Assembly (NCBI RefSeq): GCF_902459505.1
Contig: NC_047095.1
Location: 23,574,664-23,638,663 of the forward strand
Origin: Geotrypetes seraphini
Lineage: Eukaryota > Chordata > Amphibia > Gymnophiona > Dermophiidae
Direction: 5' to 3'
Length of the DNA stretch: 64,000 nt
The notes beneath the pieces were generated by a model. That model was not told the origin of the DNA, ran no database searches, and saw nothing but the letters and a program-made list of their open reading frames with translations. The translations under genes were made by a program, and so were the position numbers. Positions 54,801-63,203 of the stretch are shown here, one piece after another. Position 1 is the first letter of the stretch. Every line of letters starts with the position of its first letter.

Positions 54801-57800
54801 GCACTACTGCTACAAAAGCTGGAGAGGGCCAAAATACCTCTAAAAAACGCTGCCTTTTTGCTTTTTATTTATTGCTTCAGTGTTTTGTAGTTCCATCTTT
54901 AAGATTGCATTTTTTAAAGATATTTTGGCCCTCTTCAGCTTTTGTAGCAGTAGTGCACGTTTTTATGCGTCAAGCTTATCGACGCTTTTGATGCCCTTTG
55001 GGCTTTGGCACGAGTTTTTTCTGTTAAATTCCCTGTCGGCGTCTCTCTGCTGTTGCAAGCAGAGGAATAAATCCTGTTATATATCGAACTGTAAGCTTTA
55101 AAAGGTACCCTTCCTTTATACCTTACTGTTTTTCAAATAAGATGTGAGGTTAGAATGTTATTAACTTTATTTAATTGGTTAGTATTAGTTTTATACAATT
55201 TTGGGTCCCACACTGCAGATCGAATTCTCAAGCAAAGTTTTGGGCATCATTATTGACTCTACACTTTCCTTTAATGATCATCTCAACTCTCTGGTAAAAA
55301 ATGTTTTTTTTAGTCTTCACATGTTAAGGAAAGTGAGATCCTGCCTGCTTCCACCAACAACATTTTGCTGTCCTTGTACAATCAATCATTCTTTCCAGAC
55401 TGGACTATTGTAATTCCATCTGTCTAAGTCTAACTAAGAAAAATCTTCAAAGACTTCAGCGGATCCAGAACACTGCGGCTAGGTTGATCTTCGCAAAAAG
55501 CAAATTCGATCATGTTTCCTCGCTTCTGTCAAAACTTCACTGGCTTCCGGTGATTTCTAGGATTCACGTTAAATGTATCTGCCTAATTTTCAAGATCCTA
55601 CATGGCATTCTTCCTCCCCTAATCCCACTATCCTGGAATTCTTCGAGCCCTGACACTACCAGATCCGCCCACATATTCAAATTATCTTTCCCCTCACTAA
55701 AAGGTGTCATGTATGCAGGTAAATTAGGGAAATCCCTTTTCTTCAAATTCACTGACCTTTGGAATCACCTCCCTGCCCCTGCGGAACCTAGGCTCATTCC
55801 AATTATTCCAAAAGCATCTGAAAACCTGCTTTTTCTCCAAAACGTAAAGCTATCTATTTAAAATGTAAAGCTAGCTATCCTCTTCATAACCTCTAATTTC
55901 TTATTATGTCCTTCCCTCATTTACTGAATTACCTGTAAACCGTTTCGAGCTCTATCTTTATGGAGATGATGCGGTATACAAACTTAAGGTTTAGTTTAGT
56001 GTTTCAGAGACTGACACCCTGTTATAGAAGACTTTTTGTCTTTTGACTATCATTTTGGTTTCCTGAAGAAACAATGAAACGTGGCACATCGAGGCCAAAG
56101 AACTTTACACAATAAGTGCTGTTTAAAAGTTTTTGATGCTTATGCACAGTATTGTATTACTAGAATTGGAGCAGAAGTAGATTTTTTATTGAATACAGTG
56201 TAATCTCATGGACTAAATGCATTTAGATTGGAAATGTTTCTTCTGATGTTGTCACATAGATTGAGATTGATTAGTTTAACTGTTTTCTACTGATAGGACA
56301 TCAAAGTTACCAGGATAATAGACGTCAAGTATACCGGGGAATCCCTCTGGGTGAACCTTGCCAGGGGTAATGACAACATAGACAAAGAATTAATCGAAGA
56401 CATCGAGACCATCACTCTACGTGGAGACACTGTGCTGTTGGGGGACTTCAATATGCCTGATGTAGACTGGAACAAACTTACCGCTACGACCAGCGGCAGC
56501 AGGTTACTAGCATCCATACAAGGAGCATGCCTCACATAGATGGTATTGGAGCCCACGAGGGATCAGGCGATTCTGGACCTGTTACTCACCAATGGAGACA
56601 GTGTCACAGAGGTTTCGGTAGGAGATGCTTAAATTTAAGGGAGCTAAATTCCAGAGCATGGGAGATTTTGTCTATGAGATGCTGCAAAACCAGGACACGA
56701 CGGAAGATGTGGAGGTACTGTGGTCGGCTCTGAAATCTACCCTGCAGAAGCAACCAACCTCTACATACAAACCGTGAGTAAAAGACAGAGAAATAATAGA
56801 CCCCAGTGGTTCTCCGCAGAGATCTCGGAACTAGTAAAGCAGAAGAAAAGAGCATTTGTATCCTTCAAACAATCACAACAACCGGAAACTAAAGAAGCCT
56901 ATCTGTTGAAATCTAGAACTGTTAAAACAGCAGTCAGGGAAGCCAAACTCTGGATGGAAAAAAATATAGCTAGGCATGTTAAAAAAGGGGATAAATCATT
57001 TTTCAAGTATGTTAGCGACAGAAAAAAAGAACACTGATGGGATAGTATGCCTCAGGAAACCTGACAGTAACTATGTAGACTCGGACTCAGATAAAGCCGA
57101 ACTACTCAATGGCTACTTCAGCTCAGTCTTTACTTGTGAGGCACCGGGATCCGGGCTGAAAATGCAGACAAGGGAGTGCTCGGAGGACCCGTTCCGGGAC
57201 TTTAAATTTACCGTGAGCAGCATCTACCATGAGCTATTGAGGCTAAAAGTGAACAAAGCCATGGGACCAGATAATCTACACCCCAGGGTACTTCAGGAAT
57301 TAAGAGATGTCCTGGCAGAGCCATTAGCTGCACTTTTCAATCTTTCCCTAAACAAGGGAAAAGTCCCCTTGGACTGGAAAATTGCTAACGTCATTCTGCT
57401 CCACAAAAAGGGATGCAGGTCAGAGGCTGATAACTACAGACCTGTGAGTCTCACATCAATAGTGTGTAAACTTATGGAGACGTTGATTAAAAACAGATTG
57501 GATATGATTCTGGATGACGAGAGGCTGAGGGATCCCCACCAGCATGGATTTACGAAAGGAAGGTCTTGTCAATCCAATCTGATAAGCTTCTTTGACTGGG
57601 TAACGAAACAACTAGATAGGGGAGAGTCCTTGGATATAGTGTATTTAGACTTCAGTAAAGCCTTTGATAGTGTCCCGCACCATAGGTTATTTAACAAAAT
57701 GGATACAATGGGACTAGGAGAAACATTGACTGCATGGGTTAGAGACTGGCTCAGTGGTAGACTTCAGAGGGTGGTGGTAAATGGTACTCCCTCAAAAACG

Positions 57801-59327
57801 TCGGAAGTGACCAGTGGAGTGCCGCAGGGCTCGGTCTTGGGTCCAATACTATTTAATATCTTTGTACAAGACCTGCCCCAAGGACTTCGAGGTAAGATTA
57901 CATTATTTGCCGATGATGCTAAGCTATGCAATGTAGTGGACAGTGCAACCGTGCCCTACACTATGAGGCAGGAGCTATTTTTACTGGAAAAATGGTCAAA
58001 TACTTGGCAACTGAGTTTTAACACCAAAAAGTGTAAGGTTATGCACTTTGGTAGCGGTAACCCCTGCAAAACATACACCCTGAATGGTGAAACCTTAACA
58101 AGAACTGTCGCAGAACGGGACTTGGGTGTAATCATTAGTGAAGATATGAAGACTACCAATCAGGTGGAGAAAGCTTCAACCAAGGCTAGACAGATGCTGG
58201 GTTGCATCCGAAGAAGTTTTGTCAGCCGAAAGCCTGAAGTCATAATGCTGTTGTACAGGTCCATGGTGAGACCTAATCTGGAGTACTGTGTTCAGTATTG
58301 GAGGCCACATTATTAAAAGGATGTGAAGATAATGGAATCGGTTCAGCGAATGACCACTAAGATGGTCTCAGGACTCAAGGATCTCCCATATGAAGGACGT
58401 CTAAGCAGGCTGCAGTTATATTCTTTCGAGAAACCCAGAGAGAGAGGGGAGACATGATAGAGACGTTCAAATATTTTACAGGCCGTGCTGAGGTGGAGAA
58501 AGATATCTTTTTCCTTACAGGTCCCATGGCAACAAGAGAACATCTGCTCAAACTCAAGGGTGGGAGACTTCATGGCGACATCAGGAAGTACTTCTTCACC
58601 GAAAGGGGGGTTGATCGATGGAATGGTCTTCCACGTCAGGTAGTTGAAGCCAGCAACGTGCTCGACTTCAAGAAACAATGGGATAAACATATGGGTTCAC
58701 TCTGGGGAAATGCTTAGGGGAGGGTTCTTTTAGGGGCAGGGTTCTTTGAATGGGCAGACTTGTTGGGCCGTCAGCCCTTTTCTGCCGTCATACTCTATGT
58801 ATTCTATGTAAATGGTGCTATTAGGATATTTATGTCACCTAAAGATGAAAGATGCCACCAAAAGATCTATGTCAAATTGTGAGACAAAAGATTAATAGTT
58901 CTGTCCCCGATCCAGCAAAGAAGACATCAGTTGGACATTTTTATTTTGAACAGAAAAGCAAATAAGTGGACAGCTCATGAAAATGAAAGACATAACAGAA
59001 ATATGAGAAAAAATGTTTAGGTCCACAGTAGATGATTCTGTTTCCTAGATAAATATTTTTTTCGGGAGGGGGAGGGGGGCGGAACCAATGACTGTATTTT
59101 ATCGCAGGAATCAAATAAGCTTAATGAATCATTTGAATGGCTCTCAACTCAGGGGCAGTGAACTATATAAGCTTCTGTTATTCAAATAACAAATAGAAAT
59201 GTCAGTTAAGCACAGGGATTTCTCAACCCAGCCCTCCAGTCACATTTATGCAGTCAGGTACCTGCAGAGAGGAGCTAACAATAACTGTCGTTTTCCAGTG
59301 GTTTTTCTCTTTCCCGCCATTCTCCAT
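39692..59327 (-). CDS. SPO16: SPO16 meiotic crossover protein (human C1orf146), complete, 5 coding exons
   Basis: Coding exons in transcript order: 59327-59262, 52681-52588, 52033-51865, 48821-48743, 39817-39692. They total 534 nt, or 177 residues plus stop; the human protein is about 180. The start ATG gives [20 protein letters not shown], against human MAESGKEKIKWTTTIIISSS. Diagnostic runs include [36 protein letters not shown] and [11 protein letters not shown]. Known of the family: SPO16 pairs with SHOC1 (yeast Zip2) in an XPF-ERCC1-like, catalytically dead complex that binds branched DNA and promotes class I meiotic crossovers in the germline nucleus. All donors are GT and all acceptors AG, and phases agree. 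The gene converges with GLMN as in human. Its introns, two of them over 6 kb, are mostly transposon. Confidence 0.95.
39818..40364. other. SPO16 intron 4, AT-rich
   Basis: A 35-bp imperfect direct repeat (aatatcacaacttctttggaa-like, near 39910 and 39970) is the only structure seen. Confidence 0.4.
40365..40602 (+). mobile_element. CR1-like LINE fragment
   Basis: Encodes [19 protein letters not shown] then [17 protein letters not shown], the linker before the RT domain in CR1 proteins (compare [15 protein letters not shown] in the 56290 copy). Confidence 0.65.
43765..43872 (-). mobile_element. L2-like 3' tail nested in DIRS
   Basis: aagttttattaggattttat then ataccgcctatcaaggttat is the inverted L2 tail. 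It is followed by gtactcaagcatttttccct and tgtcccggtgggctcacaat, which also occurs in tRNA-type SINE tails. It interrupts RT-type DIRS sequence. Confidence 0.6.
44110..45030 (-). mobile_element. L2-clade LINE nested in DIRS, 5' truncated
   Basis: The - strand frame has [20 protein letters not shown] and [13 protein letters not shown], the hallmark end of L2-type RT proteins. The 3' tail is at 44110-44180, which reads inverted as aagtcgccttgaacctatat. Confidence 0.75.
45036..45390 (-). mobile_element. Second L2-like 3' tail nested in DIRS
   Basis: aacataactttattcttcta then taccgccataatc, tctaggcggtttaca matches the family at 23460. Partial coding end near 45290-45370 (inverted). Confidence 0.65.
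47409..47617. repeat. Inverted repeat inside the DIRS gag-like region
   Basis: ctgcagcgacaatggaatcc at 47409 pairs with ggattccattgtcgctgcag ending at 47617. Outward-to-inward pairing continues (gcggtctgcaag / cttgcagaccgc; ctgctggaccgctggcagcc) for about 80 bp per arm, with a loop of roughly 50 bp. Confidence 0.85.
48430..48735 (+). mobile_element. LINE 3' tail (L2-like), degraded
   Basis: Contains an aaactgtggaattctttacc stretch (the WNSL-type position in LINE C-termini) and ends in aaactatatttggataaataaa. It lies 8 bp before SPO16 exon 4's donor side. Confidence 0.4.
48743..48821 (-). CDS. SPO16: SPO16 exon 4
   Basis: On the - strand: acceptor gattggcag, donor gtaggt. It encodes [20 protein letters not shown] then MLTIAK, against human [26 protein letters not shown]. 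Phase in and out fit exons 3 and 5. Confidence 0.93.
48822..49270. other. SPO16 intron 3, no feature seen
   Basis: AT-rich sequence without recognised repeats or coding similarity. Confidence 0.4.
49275..49945. mobile_element. Non-autonomous element with internal about 55-60-bp repeats
   Basis: The left part (gatgcgctgttattgcggcc, gatagcgatcgg) is shared with 61105-61575. The middle (49440-49780) is about six imperfect copies of a unit with aagcaacccccc and cccactccc. The right end (ctgattggcccagacgctta) matches 11837-11856 in the 11473 element. Confidence 0.55.
49985..51565 (+). mobile_element. Retroelement gag-like remnant (DIRS/LTR type)
   Basis: Low-level similarity to retroelement gag: a cysteine-containing run near 50260-50290, and [17 protein letters not shown] then [12 protein letters not shown] near 51460-51545. 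A SINE interrupts it. Fossil, broken in several places; the family is uncertain. Confidence 0.4.
51232..51378 (+). mobile_element. tRNA-derived SINE
   Basis: ggagtagcctaatgattagt, then gtagtggttagatcttggga, resembles a tRNA A-box region. A B-box-like gaaaccaagtttgattgtga follows. The body is tgagcccactagggacagag and the 3' part is ctagtagcgctataaaaatt. Directly flanked by gag-like sequence. Confidence 0.65.
51566..51725. repeat. MITE end fragment (GGGGGCATAATC type)
   Basis: Shares tattttggacgtacttttcg, agaatggacatttt and ttgattatgccccc with the right part of 6108-6777. Confidence 0.55.
51865..52033 (-). CDS. SPO16: SPO16 exon 3
   Basis: On the - strand: acceptor cttcttatctag, donor gtaagg. 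It encodes [20 protein letters not shown], then [18 protein letters not shown] and [13 protein letters not shown]. The human counterpart is VAFLLMDTKECLL, IEKFINIHQNSFLVL and GPEEWKLMFRIQQR. This is the core of the ERCC1-like fold. Confidence 0.95.
52034..52587. other. SPO16 intron 2, no clear feature
   Basis: An open frame at 52182-52427 is unrecognised. No other structure seen. Confidence 0.35.
52588..52681 (-). CDS. SPO16: SPO16 exon 2
   Basis: On the - strand: acceptor aatgtatgcag, donor gtacag. It encodes [20 protein letters not shown] then [11 protein letters not shown], against human SYEVATALENRSHKVRYSDS and [11 protein letters not shown]. It ends after the first base of a G codon. 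Confidence 0.94.
52917..53561. mobile_element. hAT-like non-autonomous element (CARTRTCTCTCAAAC ends)
   Basis: Left end cagtatctctcaaacatttt; inverted right end caatgtctctcaaactatgt. AT-rich, no transposase. A fragment of the same family is at 18311. Confidence 0.55.
53640..53850. repeat. GC-rich repeat fragment
   Basis: cggggcaggagtgatcttcc and ctcctgccccgtgcagagcc form a short inverted repeat. Family not assigned. Confidence 0.4.
53851..54780 (-). mobile_element. DIRS-like fragment (RNase H and start of recombinase region)
   Basis: On the - strand it carries a [18 protein letters not shown] run and [15 protein letters not shown], the RNase H core also found in the + copy at 34400-34560 and the - copy near 43400. 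Truncated at both ends; fossil with several breaks. Confidence 0.65.
54785..54975. mobile_element. Hairpin MITE, about 180 bp
   Basis: cactactgctacaaaagctg, gagagggccaaaatacctct pair with tattttggccctcttcagct, tttgtagcagtagtgcacg. The loop is AT-rich (54850-54905). Confidence 0.75.
55190..55990 (+). mobile_element. L2-clade LINE 3' end
   Basis: Frames with [20 protein letters not shown] and [20 protein letters not shown], then [15 protein letters not shown], are the L2 RT C-terminus. The 3' tail is taaaccgtttcgagctctat. 5' truncated, two or more frameshifts. Confidence 0.8.
55991..56289. other. SPO16 intron 1, unassigned
   Basis: Contains tttcctgaagaaacaatgaa, a motif of a kind common in repeat 3' regions, but no element is defined. 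Confidence 0.3.
56290..58812 (+). mobile_element. CR1 LINE with endonuclease end and full RT
   Basis: Starts inside the endonuclease ([16 protein letters not shown] near 56440). The linker follows ([20 protein letters not shown], then YVSDRKKEH). A 446-codon frame (56976-58316) holds the whole [56 protein letters not shown] and catalytic [10 protein letters not shown]. The tail ([23 protein letters not shown]) is in another frame after a stop near 58314. The 3' end, ctatgtattctatgt, is the short ATTCTATG-type repeat that defines CR1. A few frame breaks only, so moderately young. Confidence 0.95.
58813..59261. other. SPO16 intron 1, no feature seen
   Basis: AT-rich sequence with one G-rich stretch (59060-59080). 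No repeat recognised. Confidence 0.4.
59262..59327 (-). CDS. SPO16: SPO16 exon 1 (start codon)
   Basis: Read on the - strand it starts ATG GAG AAT GGC and ends CTG CAG before donor gtacct. The 22 codons match the human N-terminus (GKEK, W, TT, SSSL). A different frame over the same bases gives a longer but unrelated ORF; the frame chosen is the one that splices in phase with exon 2. Confidence 0.92.
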
Positions 59328-59441
59328 CTGCCCCCGAAAATCCAGTACGTCTGCGCAGCACAGCTTGTGAGGCAGAGCGCATGCGCTGTTACACTGGCGA
59401 CAAAACTTGTGCGGCTATTAATCATTAAAAGGGGGGATAAA
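59328..59441. promoter_or_regulatory. Probable SPO16 promoter, possibly bidirectional
   Basis: GC- and CpG-rich stretch between the SPO16 ATG (-) and a divergent ORF (+). It contains the palindrome GCGCATGCGC at 59377-59386, which matches the core of NRF1 sites, and a second TGCGCAG motif at 59352-59358. No TATA box is evident. The promoter role is inferred from position and composition. Confidence 0.5.
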
Positions 59442-59705
59442 ATGGAAGACACTGCCGAAAGCGGGTTATACTTTAAAATCTTCAGTATTTGCCTCTCTAT
59501 CCTAACTTTCTTTGTTTCGCCGGGAGCCAGACCCGCTGGTGCGCAGCGAGTGTTGTGCACACAAACTGACCTGCTGGTGCGGCTGAGGGAGGAAGGGAAA
59601 CTGCTGAATTTCTTGGGGGAAAGAAGAGGAGCTCCGGCCAGCAGGGGCGGGAAATGCTGGACAGCACGGGGGCGGAGAAGCAGTAGGGAAGGCAAGAGAT
59701 ACTAG
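59442..59705 (+). CDS. Unrecognised 87-codon ORF divergent from SPO16
   Basis: An ATG in good Kozak context (A at -3, G at +4) opens a frame beginning MEDTAESGLYFKIFSI. A hydrophobic run of about 20 residues (FKIFSICLSILTFFV) then a small-residue stretch (GARPAGAQ) together resemble a signal peptide. The tail is arginine-rich. The frame is also open upstream to 59199. I do not recognise it. It could be the first exon of a gene sharing SPO16's promoter, a short secreted peptide, or a chance ORF in GC-rich DNA. Confidence 0.22.
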   Translation: MEDTAESGLYFKIFSICLSILTFFVSPGARPAGAQRVLCTQTDLLVRLREEGKLLNFLGERRGAPASRGGKCWTARGRRSSREGKRY

Positions 59706-59765
59706 CTAACCAGTAAGGTTCCTAAGGCACTCCTGCATTTACCCCCAGCCCCCTCCGATCCAGCC

Positions 59766-60127
59766 TAGAGAGTTGCGCGGGGACAGAAATCCCACCCATC
59801 CCCGTCAGGATCCTCTCCGTCCCCGCAAGGAATTACCTCCATCCCCGCCCATCCCCATAAAAAGCAGCAATTACTTCTGACAGGATCATCAATTCCACAG
59901 TTTCTTTTGCTGCTGTTTTCCTTGTGGAATCTCTTTGGTGGAACCCTTTTTTTGTTTTCTGTTCAGGTAATTAACTTATAAACCCCCTCTTTTACTAAGG
60001 CTTAAATGTCCATTATATTATATGGACGAACCCTGCTTCCAAAGCCTTCTATCCCCGTGGGAGTCCCGTGGGCCAGAGGGGGGTCCCAGTGGGTTAGGGG
60101 GGATTCCCATTCCCATGCAGACCTCTA
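59766..60127. mobile_element. hAT MITE with intact 8-bp target duplication
   Basis: The 8-bp direct repeat atccagcc lies at 59758-59765 and 60128-60135. The termini are TAGAGAGTTGCGCGGGGAC and, inverted, TAGAGGTCTGCATGGG. The GC-rich ends contain cccatccccgtcagg-type repeats. 362 bp, no transposase. Confidence 0.85.
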
Positions 60128-60227
60128 ATCCAGCCTTCTCCCCTCCTGTGGCTCCAGCAACTTTCCCTCTATCTCTGTAGCCTAGTAGTGTCTGTAGATT
60201 GGGGGGCGGGGTTCAGATTCAGGCTAC

Positions 60228-60432
60228 CGTTCCTTCCCTCCATCCATCCCAGCTTCCTGGTCTCTTCTACAAAGCTGTCGGCCAGTTGTAGCGAACCTCG
60301 CAGCTGCCGTCCTCCACAGCATGTTTCCTCTTACGCGATCCCGCACATCAGAAGAGGGGCGGGACCGCAGCTACAGGCGGCCTGTTGCTTTGAAGAGGAG
60401 ACCAGGAAGCCGGGATGGAAGGAGGGAAAGAA
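60228..60432. repeat. GC-rich inverted repeat
   Basis: ttccctccatccatcccagc, ttcctggtctcttctacaaa pair with tttgaagaggagaccaggaa, gccgggatggaaggaggg, around a centre near 60330. Probably another hairpin MITE. Confidence 0.65.
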
Positions 60433-60895
60433 CGGCGGGCCAAATCTGAAGGTGAGACCGGGAAAAAGGGGAAAAAATGAAAACAAATCTGAATCTCAAA
60501 GAACATTGTTCAGCTTCCTAAACTCAACTGTAAGCCCAAATCAAAAGCAAAGATGAAGCTTTCTAAAGAAAATACATGTCATTGTTACTTGAAATACAGT
60601 ACCATAGCAGATTTTAACTAAGTTTTTTTACTAAGTCTCTAATTTGTAGTCTCTGCAAAGGAGAGTTAGACAAGCTGAAGAGGGAAATTTTATTGCCTGT
60701 TTGTGAAATGTACTTGGGATTAAGTTGTGGAGTGACTATTCTTTGACTTTAGAAGTCCCACTTTAGAAGTCCCGCTTTAAATCCCTAGGACCTAAAAGAG
60801 AGAGGAAAAGTCTTTTTTATTTATTTTGTTTACATCACAGAGCCAGTGTGGGTTGGAGAGGTTGTAACCCTATACTTCTACTAAGACTAAGGTGG

Positions 60896-60962
60896 CCTTT
60901 TATTAAGGTGCGCATTTAGCGCATGCTAAATTGGTTAGTATACCTTAATAAAAGGACCCCTA
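60896..60962. mobile_element. Short hairpin MITE
   Basis: ggccttttattaaggtgcgc and taccttaataaaaggacccc are inverted ends around gcgcatgctaaattgg. Confidence 0.65.
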
Positions 60963-61104
60963 AGCATCTTAATTAAAAATTCGGCCCACAACTTAGCCTA
61001 TGTTTTAGATTTTGGCAACTTATGTGATTGAGTTTGACATCCTTGCTGTAAACGGAAATACACACCCCTCCCCCCACATCCACACGCTCTTAACAGTATA
61101 AGAT

Positions 61105-61575
61105 AAGACACTATGAGCTAGATGCATTAAAGTCAGCGATCATTGCTAAACCTGTTTTCACAGCTTTAATGATGATCGCTTCTATTGACCCGATGCACAA
61201 AATGGCTCACCGCGTGTTTTTCCTTTCAATTGCCCATTTTCCGAACTGGCTATGCAAATTAGCTAAAACCCTATGCAAAATAGCCAAGTGATTAATGCAC
61301 TAACATCACTTGGCTATGCAAAAAAAAAATTCAGAGGTTTTAGCTATCGGGAAAAAAACAATTGGTCTGCTTGGTTTTTTTCAATGGCACAGATATTTTG
61401 CATGTGTTACACATGCAAAATATCTGTCCCATAAAAAAATAATTCCCTCACCACCGATGACTGCCCTCCCCAACAACCCCTGACAAATGCAGCACTGGGA
61501 ATCCCCCCCACACGAGAGAAAATTGGCAGGAGGGATGCACACTCCTGCCAAGCTGTTCCCACCATCCCCCAAGAG
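61105..61575. mobile_element. Non-autonomous element related to 49275-49945
   Basis: gatgcattaaagtcagcgat, then ttaatgatgatcgcttct, followed by ggcaggagggatgcacactc and cccaccatcccc. These match the order of blocks at 49275, but with only about two copies of the internal repeat. Confidence 0.5.
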
Positions 61576-61579
61576 AGAA

Positions 61580-62240
61580 AATTTTTTTCAAGTATTTCTT
61601 TACAATCCTTAAATATAGTCTCCCTGCTTTGCAATGACTGAGTCCCAACAACATCCAGAAAGCTTCATTATTCCATCCAAGACACCGTTTTTGTTCAGTT
61701 GCTAAATGGCTCAGGTAACGGCAGAAAAAAGCCTTCCAGAGATGCAAAACGATGTCCACGCATAGGTTGTTTCAACTTTGGAAAAAGGTCGAAGTTTGGT
61801 GAACTCATGTCTGGACTGTAGGGAGCATGAGGTAACACCTCCCAGCCGTATTTGCATAGTTTTCCAGTGACATTCCCTATATGTGTGTTGTGAAGAATGA
61901 GTGGTCCAGCCAAGAGCAACTGAAGTCGGATTTTGTGCATTTTTCTGTGCATTGTTTGCAAAAAAAATCACAATAATACACAGCTGTGACACTTCTTCCA
62001 CATGGAACTTTGTCTGTGATGATGATGACTTCATGATCGTTCATCGGTTGTTGATTTCAGCCTTCCTGGTCTTGCATCATCATCTATTCTCACACGACCA
62101 CTCCGAAAACGAGTTGCCCACCGAGAAACTGTAGTACAATCCACTGTTAACTCACCACAAACTTCACATAATGCACTGTGGATTTCTGTTGGGTTTTTGT
62201 CATGTAGAGTTTAATCTTAATGTACGACCTCTGATCGTGA
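61580..62240 (-). mobile_element. mariner-family transposase remnant
   Basis: On the - strand: an IHSALC-like helix-turn-helix part near 62180, RWATRFRSGRV near 62110, and PLILHNTHIGNVTGKLCKYG then WEVLPHAPYSPDMSSPNFDL and RGHRFASLE near 61900-61740. This is the GWEVLPHPPYSPDL region of mariner-type transposases. Damage includes several frameshifts. The usual HDN before the second catalytic block reads HN and the expected PDY reads PNF, so the enzyme is dead. It is the only transposase-derived sequence seen for any DNA transposon here. Confidence 0.8.
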
Positions 62241-62458
62241 ACAGACAGCACCCGAGATACCTACAGCCTCCATTTCCCACACTTGTCACAGCCACACTAT
62301 GTACACTACAGAGCTCCTAAGCACACGTTCTGCTGCTTCAAGCACTCAAGTGAAAGTGAAACAAGGTTTACTGCCATTGCATCATCCACTCCCCAATGTT
62401 GCCAACCTCGTAAGATTTGCTGCTATATTCTTATCAGGAATCATTTTGTAAGGAACTA

Positions 62459-63201
62459 CAGTGGTACCTTGGTTTACGAGCATAATCCGTTCCAGGAGCA
62501 TGCTCGTAATCCAAAACGCTCGTTTATCAAAGCAAAGTTCCTCATAGGCCCTAATGCAAACTCAGTAGATTCGTTCCACAATCAAAGTTTGCAATGGTGG
62601 CCCAGGGATGAGTACCTGCCTGCGGGTGCTGCAGCACTTTCAAAGTGGTGGCTTCCTTCCCTCGGGGTCCGTGCGGCTGCCCTCCTGCTTCGGCTGATGC
62701 CTCTGCTGTCCGTCAGCACCTCCCGATCCAAGCCGGCCGCCATCCTGTGCGAGCATTTGCATGACCTCACCTCTCCTCTCCTAAGTCAGCCGCTGCCCCG
62801 ACAACACGCTCACCACGTACAAGCATGCAGGACGTCGTGCTTGTACGTGGTGAGCGTGTTGGCGGGGCAGCGGCTGACTTAGGAGAGGAGAGGTGAGGTT
62901 GTGCAAATGCTCGCACAGGATGGTGGCCGGCTTGGATCGGGAGCCGGAAGGTGCTGACGGACAGCAGAGGCATCGGCCGAAGCAGGAGGGCAGCCGCACG
63001 GGGACCCCGAGGGAAGGAAGCCACCACTTTGAAAGCACTGCAGCACCCGCAAGCAGGTACTCACCCCTGGGCCACCATTGCAAACTTTGGTTGTGGAACA
63101 AATCTTCTGAGTTTGCATTAGGGTCTATGGGGAATTTTGCTTTGATAAACGAGCGTTTTGGATTACGAGCATGCTCATGCTCGTAAACCAAGGTACCACT
63201 G
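62459..63201. mobile_element. 743-bp full-length hairpin element, TA flanked (pogo/mariner-like)
   Basis: CAGTGGTACCTTGGTTTACG at the left and CAGTGGTACCTTGGTTTACG inverted at the right, with TA duplications at 62457-62458 and 63202-63203. The two about 365-bp arms are near-identical inverted copies centred near 62830 (matching frames on opposite strands come from this). No transposase. Its CAGTGGWACC... end type is the left end of the 7374 element. Confidence 0.85.
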
Positions 63202-63203
63202 TA

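Noticed and set aside
59246-59695. 149-codon - strand ORF over the SPO16 first exon
   Set aside because: Different frame from the one that matches SPO16; open only because the region is GC-rich.
62283-62882. 199-codon ORF
   Set aside because: Runs from the mariner flank into an arm of the hairpin element; the composition follows the repeat, not a protein family.
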